Positions 53,801 through 64,000 of a stretch of DNA of 64,000 nt are shown piece after piece. Location of the stretch: positions 178,501-242,500 of the forward strand of contig NZ_FOTP01000008.1 in the NCBI RefSeq assembly GCF_900114605.1, given 5' to 3'. Both the position numbers and the translations under genes were made by a program. A model generated the notes under the pieces. That model ran no database searches and had not been told where the DNA came from. It saw only the letters and a list, made by a program, of their open reading frames with translations. Position 1 is the stretch's first letter, and each line of letters starts with the position of its first letter. This stretch comes from Bradyrhizobium sp. NFR13 (GTDB taxonomy: Bacteria; Pseudomonadota; Alphaproteobacteria; Rhizobiales; Xanthobacteraceae).

Positions 53801-54031
53801 GGTTCCGGTCTTAAGAGATTTGGGCTCATGGCGCCATGGCCTGGCCGATTGGAATTTTATGCGGACCCCTTCCGTTTCAGGAACTGGCTGCCCACATTTG
53901 CATCAAGCTGGTTTTGACGCCAGCGACGACCGCAGCCGGTTGACGACAATCAATGCGGCCTGCGGATACCCAATGAAGATGCCCCATCCGTGCTTTCGAG
54001 GCGGACAGGGCAGGCCGAGGGACAACACACG

Positions 54032-56671
<2,640 letters not shown>

Positions 56672-56695
56672 GCGGTTTGACGCAACCTGAATGAG

Positions 56696-56726
56696 CGGCC
56701 TGAATCTCTCGATTCAGGCCGTTTTT
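56696..56726 (+). terminator. terminator after clpB
   Basis: Perfect 10-base arms (CGGCCTGAAT and ATTCAGGCCG) around CTCTCG, followed by five T residues, 24 bases after the clpB stop. Confidence 0.85.
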
Positions 56727-56745
56727 ATATTCTCGGGAGCCATTC

Positions 56746-57317
56746 ATGACCCGCATCCTCGTCGCCGGTGCGACTGGTCTCGTCGGCCGCTCGAGGCGCA
56801 TGCGAAGCTCGATAACCCGCTGGTCGATTTTAATCGGCTGCCTGCCGAGGCCGACTGGTGGGATGTCGAGGGGGTGGTTTGCGTGCTGGGAACGACGCGC
56901 GCCAAGGCCGGCTCGGACGAGGCGTTTCGCGTTGTGGATTATGATTACCCGCTCGATGTCGCCCGGCTGGCGCGCAAGCACGGCGCTAGCCGTTTCGCAC
57001 TGAATTCCTCACTCGGTGCCGACGCGCGCTCAAAGCTGCTTTATCCGCGTACCAAAGGCGAAGTGGAGGAAGCGCTGAAGGCGATGGGTTTTCCGTCGTT
57101 GACGATTGTTCGGCCGGGCCTGATCGGCGGCGATCGTGATGAATTCCGGCTGGGCGAACGCATCGCGGCGGTGGTGCTCGGTATCTTCGGTCCGGTCTTG
57201 CCGCGCAGCTACCGGATCAGCCCCGCCGACAAGATCGCTGATGCATTGATCGAGGCCGCCGTGACAGGCGCGCCTGGTGTTCACCTGATCGGATCTGCAG
57301 AGCTCGCTGCGGATTGA
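56746..57317 (+). pseudogene. NAD(P)-binding (atypical SDR) gene with frameshift deletion
   Basis: The start ATG opens MTRILVAGATGLVGR, the Rossmann glycine motif, but at about 56784-56790 the homologous frame changes: the rest (RPLEAHAKLDNPLVDF...) is in another frame and continues to a normal end. Intact relatives have about 20 more residues between these parts, so some bases not divisible by three are lost. The remainder (CVLGTTRAKAGSDEAFRVVDYDYP, SFALNSS-type, YPRTKGEVEEAL) is well kept. A sequencing or assembly error at this spot is possible. Confidence 0.75.
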
Positions 57318-57395
57318 TCGCCGGACCTCAGCGTCCCTTTCGGCACGCCTGCGCGGCGTCGGTCTGACGCGCAGAACAAGGCGAAAAATGCGGAT

Positions 57396-59510
57396 TTAGC
57401 GGCTGGTTGTCGGCCGTGCCGGTGGTACCGCACTGGTCACGCCAGCATCGGACACGCGGGCGCCGGGGCCTCTCATGGTCATCTGGGCGTCGATCCGGTC
57501 ACGTTCCTTCTCGAAACCGGCCATGATCGGCCCTTCGAGCGAGCGGCCGCGTGGCAGTTTCACGCGCATCGGATCGACGAAGCGGCCGTTGACCAGAATT
57601 TCGTAGTGAACGTGGGCGCCGGTGGACATGCCGGTCGATCCGACGAAGCCGATGACCTGGCCCTGCCGCACGCGCTTGCCAGGCTCCATGCCCTTGGCGA
57701 AGGCCGACATATGGCCGTAGGCGGTCTCGTAGCCGTTGTTGTGCTTGATGCGGATATATTTGCCGTAGCCGCCTTCCCAGGCTGCCTTTTCGATCACGCC
57801 GTTGCCGGATGCGAAAATCGGAGTGCCGTAGGGCGTCGACCAGTCCACGCCGGTATGCATCTTGGTGTAGCCGAGGATCGGGTGGCGGCGTCCGCCGAAG
57901 CCCGAACGCATGATGGCGTTGTTGACGGGTTTGCGGACCAGGAACTTCTTCGCGCTCTTGCCGGTCTCGTCATAGTAATCAACGACCGAGTCGTCGGTGG
58001 TCAGGAAGCGATAGTATTTTTTGGTTTCGCCGCCGACCGTAAGCGAAGCGAACAACACTTCGGTCTTTTCGGTGATGGTGGCGCCTTCGTCTTCGCCCGC
58101 AAAGAACACGTCGAACGAGTCGCCGGGCTGTACTTTGCGCTGGAAATCCACGTCGTAGGAGTAGATCCGGATCATGTCCTCGATGACGGTGGCCGGAACC
58201 TTGTTGCGCAGCGCCGTCTCGTAAATGCTCTGATAGAGCCGCACGCCGGTGCCGTCGTCCTCCTCGTCATCATCCGATGCGCTTGGCGCTTCGGCGACGG
58301 TGTTCATGCTGGAGACATCGACGGCAACGTATTTGCCGAGATCGGAGAGGGCGGCGACAGCTTCGATGGTGGAGTCGTTGGCGACGATCACGCGATACGG
58401 CTGCAAACGTTGGCCCGGTCCGGCCGGCGACATCAGAATTCGAACTTTCTGGCCTTCCTTCAGTCCGCCGTCGCGGCCGCGGGCACCCAGCGTAGTGGCG
58501 ATGGCCTTGGCTTCCTCGGGCATTGCGCCCTGGTCGCGCAGGATGGTCAGAATGGTGTCGCCCTTCTTGACGATATGGATACGCTCGCCATTCGGGTTGC
58601 CGCCGGTCGCCTGATCCTTGGTCTTGGCCAGCAGCGTTACGTTTTCCGGCACGATGCGGGTCTCAAAGCCAGCATATGGATCGGCCGTGGTGCCTTCGGC
58701 GGCATAGGCCATCTTCATGTCGGGCTGCCCGCCGATATCGCCGGTGGCGCTGGCGACGGTCGTATAGCGAACGCCGGTATTGCCGCGCCAGTTGGAGGCA
58801 TCGCGCACGCGCATCAAGACTTCATCGATGGCAACGCTGGCACCGATCTTGGCTTTCGGGAGTACCTGACCGAGATCGCGAGTGACGAAGGAGACTTCGG
58901 CGTCGGGCTCGACCGCATTCGGATTCGCCGCGGCGTCGTCGCTGTTGGGAGCGGGGCTGCCGACATCGGTCAGCAGGCGCTGTGCATTGAAGGGCGGGAT
59001 CTTCGCGCTGAGATCGCTGGTCGCCATCGCCAGATTGCCGGAGATCCGGATGAAGGGCCGCACACGCATGACATCGCGATTGCCGACGCGGGTGACGGTG
59101 GAAACTTTGAGTACCTGGCGCGCGGCGGAAGCTTCGCTCGGCGGCGGCAGGCGGTCGGACTTATGCAGGCTGGCTTGTTTGTCGGTGGCACTAAAGGCGC
59201 CGCGCAGCGCGCCTTCGACACGTTCGGGGACCTTCGCAAAGGTCATCTCGCCGTCGAGCGACGCAAAAACGGCGCCGCCGATCAGAGCTGCGCCGCAGAG
59301 ACCTGTGAGGATAGTACCACTGAACCACTGTACCGAGACGCGGCGACGATCGATCACCGCGGCTTCGGAGCCATCAACGGATAGCGGCGGCTCGTGGCCG
59401 AGATCGATCATCCCGGTTTCACGATTATAGGCGCCACTGCGTGACAGTCCGTGATTCAAGCCGACATCCCCCGAATTCCCAGCATCATGCGAAGAGTCTT
59501 CCCCAAGCAC
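57396..59510 (-). CDS. M23 family metallopeptidase with LysM-like segment
   Basis: A 704-residue cell-envelope peptidase. After an about 60-residue cytosolic lead there is one membrane helix (roughly 66-86), a long disordered region, a LysM-like segment (HIVKKGDTILTILRDQGAM), and a C-terminal M23 domain with HPILGYTKMHTGVDW and HVHYE zinc ligands. It probably cleaves peptidoglycan cross-bridges. The start at 59510 is GTG; an ATG 33 codons later (MIDLGHEPP) is the other candidate. Confidence 0.87.
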   Translation of the reverse strand: MLGEDSSHDAGNSGDVGLNHGLSRSGAYNRETGMIDLGHEPPLSVDGSEAAVIDRRRVSVQWFSGTILTGLCGAALIGGAVFASLDGEMTFAKVPERVEGALRGAFSATDKQASLHKSDRLPPPSEASAARQVLKVSTVTRVGNRDVMRVRPFIRISGNLAMATSDLSAKIPPFNAQRLLTDVGSPAPNSDDAAANPNAVEPDAEVSFVTRDLGQVLPKAKIGASVAIDEVLMRVRDASNWRGNTGVRYTTVASATGDIGGQPDMKMAYAAEGTTADPYAGFETRIVPENVTLLAKTKDQATGGNPNGERIHIVKKGDTILTILRDQGAMPEEAKAIATTLGARGRDGGLKEGQKVRILMSPAGPGQRLQPYRVIVANDSTIEAVAALSDLGKYVAVDVSSMNTVAEAPSASDDDEEDDGTGVRLYQSIYETALRNKVPATVIEDMIRIYSYDVDFQRKVQPGDSFDVFFAGEDEGATITEKTEVLFASLTVGGETKKYYRFLTTDDSVVDYYDETGKSAKKFLVRKPVNNAIMRSGFGGRRHPILGYTKMHTGVDWSTPYGTPIFASGNGVIEKAAWEGGYGKYIRIKHNNGYETAYGHMSAFAKGMEPGKRVRQGQVIGFVGSTGMSTGAHVHYEILVNGRFVDPMRVKLPRGRSLEGPIMAGFEKERDRIDAQMTMRGPGARVSDAGVTSAVPPARPTTSR

Positions 59511-59831
59511 ATCGCATTGCCGGTCGAACAGTGCGCGCCAAAATGCTGGCCGAATGGACGAACGTCAATGCTGCAAACTCTTTCGCGGTGTTATCGTTGG
59601 CCCAAAAAGCGCGCTGCGATGGCGCAGTTCGTTCTTTCGAGAGACCGTTGAGCCCAGATCCCGGTCCGGCCGACCCCAAAAAGTTTCAGGAGCGACGCAG
59701 AATCTTTGCACAAGGCATGCTCAGAACGTCGGAGGAATGTGGCTCTTGTACGGCGTTACCCCTGTAAAACCTACGCTTTTTGGGCCCTGATACCTCCTCC
59801 ACAGCACGTGACGATTTTCTGACGAATGGCG
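59511..59831. other. intergenic region before the rRNA promoter
   Basis: No convincing gene. Short frames on both strands overlap one another. It separates the M23 gene, read leftward, from the rRNA operon, read rightward, and probably holds the M23 promoter. Confidence 0.4.
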
Positions 59832-59860
59832 TTGACAGTTTCGGGTGAGGGGGCCTATAA
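59832..59860 (+). promoter_or_regulatory. rRNA operon promoter
   Basis: TTGACA (59832-59837) and CTATAA (59855-59860) separated by exactly 17 bases, about 440 bases before the 16S gene. The transcript leader between them shows no gene. Confidence 0.8.
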
Positions 59861-60298
59861 CCCGGCCACTGAGCGCGGCGGCGCCGGGGCCTTCGGCCCG
59901 GGCGGTTGTTTGTGTCTTGGAAGCTTCACCACCGCGAAGAGTGCTTCAGTAGCCGATAGGTGTCGGCTGCTGATCTGTCGTCGAGTGATTGAATGCAAGA
60001 TTTTCTCCCTTTTGGGGAGATTGACGCATCTGCGTCGGGCTGTTTGACAAGTTGAAAAGAAGAAAGAGAAACGTGGACGGCGGAGTCCTTGCGGGTCTTG
60101 GTGTAGAGCTTCGGCTTTATCATTGAGACCGGACGAAAGACTTCGGCGGTACACGTTTTGAACAAAGGTTAACACCATCGTTGCCAGCGCTGTGAAGCGC
60201 AGGCAGCAGGTTCGCTCAAACCTCACGGTTTGATCGGACTTAGTATGGTGGGACCTCGTCAATACGTTGTGATCAGCCGGTTTAAAGTTTCAAGTCCA

Positions 60299-61791
<1,493 letters not shown>

Positions 61792-61994
61792 GGTTCTTCA
61801 GATGCTTGCATCTATCGAACCTCTTTTGAAACATCAGTGGCCAGACATTGGATCAATGTCTGAGCTGCATAGGCGGGACACCGCCGTCTTCGTTTCTCTT
61901 TCTTCGCGGACGAACACACGCTGGGGCGTGCTCGTAACGCTCGACAGTCGATCGAAAGGTCGTGTTGTGCGTTGAGCCGTGCCCTATGTTGTTA

Positions 61995-62071
61995 GGGCTT
62001 GTAGCTCAGTTGGTTAGAGCGCGCGCTTGATAAGCGTGAGGTCGGAAGTTCAAGTCTTCCCAGGCCCACCA
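61995..62071 (+). tRNA. tRNA-Ile (GAT)
   Basis: 77 bases with a full cloverleaf: acceptor GGGCTTG pairs with CAGGCCC, anticodon GAT, T-arm GTTCAAGTC and encoded CCA. It lies in the 16S-23S spacer. Confidence 0.96.
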
Positions 62072-62165
62072 TATTTGCGCGCTTTGCTTTCAAGGCTGCT
62101 GCTGACGTCATGACATCGCATCTGCAAAACGCGAACTACAGCGTTGAGCATTCGTCTTCTGGAAC

Positions 62166-62241
62166 GGGGGCATAGCTCAGCTGGGAGAGCGCGTGCTTTG
62201 CAAGCATGAGGTCGTCGGTTCGATCCCGTCTGCCTCCACCA
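62166..62241 (+). tRNA. tRNA-Ala (TGC)
   Basis: 76 bases with acceptor GGGGGCA paired to TGCCTCC, anticodon TGC, T-arm GGTTCGATCC and encoded CCA. It is the second tRNA of the rRNA spacer. Confidence 0.96.
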
Positions 62242-62627
62242 GAAACTTGGTGTTGGCGATGGTATCAAAGCAAACATTCAGTGTGTTCACGGAGCGCGCC
62301 ACATGGGCAGCGCCTGATTTAGTCCGCTTATAACTTCGCTTGTTGGTCTTACGAGATCGACTGCGGGATTTATGACATCGTAAAGAGGAGATCGTTCCGA
62401 GGTTCGGATCTGCAAGCAATTGCGGGTACCGATCCATTATCTCCAGAACGCACGTTCGAACGTCTTGCTTGCAAGGCTTCCGGATGGTGGTTCTTTTTGG
62501 TGAAGCTTGACCGCCTCATCATCGGTTCGATCTTACGAAGCAAACTGGTCTTTCTAATCATATCCAGCTGTTGGACTTCGGTTCAGCAGCAACTCTGCCG
62601 AGTGTGTGGATATTGATAATGAGAGCA
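62242..62627. other. rRNA spacer between tRNA-Ala and 23S
   Basis: About 386 bases of internal transcribed spacer. It carries no gene. It should hold part of the RNase III processing stem of 23S rRNA, which I cannot place precisely. Confidence 0.6.

Positions 62628-64000
<1,373 letters not shown>

Noticed and set aside
53982..53987. CCCCAT as a heat-shock -10 before clpB
   Set aside because: No CTTGAA-like -35 stands at the needed distance. It remains only a weak hint.
57606..59384. 592-codon plus-strand frame opposite the M23 peptidase
   Set aside because: Shadow of the peptidase gene; no protein-like motif.

Overview
The window is chromosomal DNA from an alphaproteobacterium of the Bradyrhizobium family (Nitrobacteraceae). 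The basis is the 16S rRNA sequence, a 23S rRNA with a helix-9 insertion, high GC content, intergenic palindromes typical of that family, and gene neighbourhoods such as ftsEX, argH-lptM-lysA, metXW and etfBA-hbd. Parts of the 16S look closer to Rhodopseudomonas, Afipia or Tardiphaga than to Bradyrhizobium itself. The genus is an inference.

Layout. 1-4.9 kb: the end of an HNH endonuclease gene, then a class III nucleotide cyclase/ATPase/TPR protein with a peroxiredoxin-like gene behind it. 5.0-8.6 kb: a four-gene catabolic operon (GntR regulator, fumarylacetoacetase-family hydrolase, NodB/PuuE-type deacetylase, TctC-type binding protein) with a perfect palindrome at its head. 8.8-11.4 kb: an esterase, an HtrA-like protein that has lost its catalytic triad, and a small zinc ribbon. 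11.4-16.1 kb: a copper-acquisition cluster (PCu(A)C/YcnI fusion, TonB receptor, DUF2946) next to a cation-efflux transporter. 16.7-24.4 kb: L,D-transpeptidase, DUF2252, a divergent SDR/LysR pair, gluQRS, a hybrid histidine kinase, a BrkB-family membrane protein, a small membrane protein and a cobalamin adenosyltransferase. 24.5-27.3 kb: etfB-etfA-hbd. 27.4-33.1 kb: small enzymes with LysR, AraC and MFS genes. 33.1-37 kb: tlpA, argH, lptM, lysA. 37.3-46.7 kb: TIGR02302, cpdR, a DUF3426 protein, ftsEX, a YdcF protein, plsC, chaC and DUF2125. 46.8-52 kb: an aromatic amino-acid operon (chorismate mutase, hisC, tyrC) divergent from metXW, which is preceded by a promoter, a SAM-II riboswitch and a terminator. 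52.4-59.5 kb: a CHAP-like hydrolase, a MOSC protein, clpB, a frameshifted NAD(P)-binding gene and an M23 peptidase. 59.8-64 kb: an rRNA operon (promoter, 16S, tRNA-Ile, tRNA-Ala, 23S cut by the window end).

Most of the window is ordinary chromosome. I see no CRISPR array, prophage, insertion sequence or integrated element. The items most worth a second look are the metX control region, the inactive HtrA-like protein, the GntR operon with its operator, the cyclase-peroxiredoxin pair, the chorismate mutase with an extra domain, the frameshifted gene, and two families of repeats that sit directly after stop codons. I found no clear new defence or mobile system.
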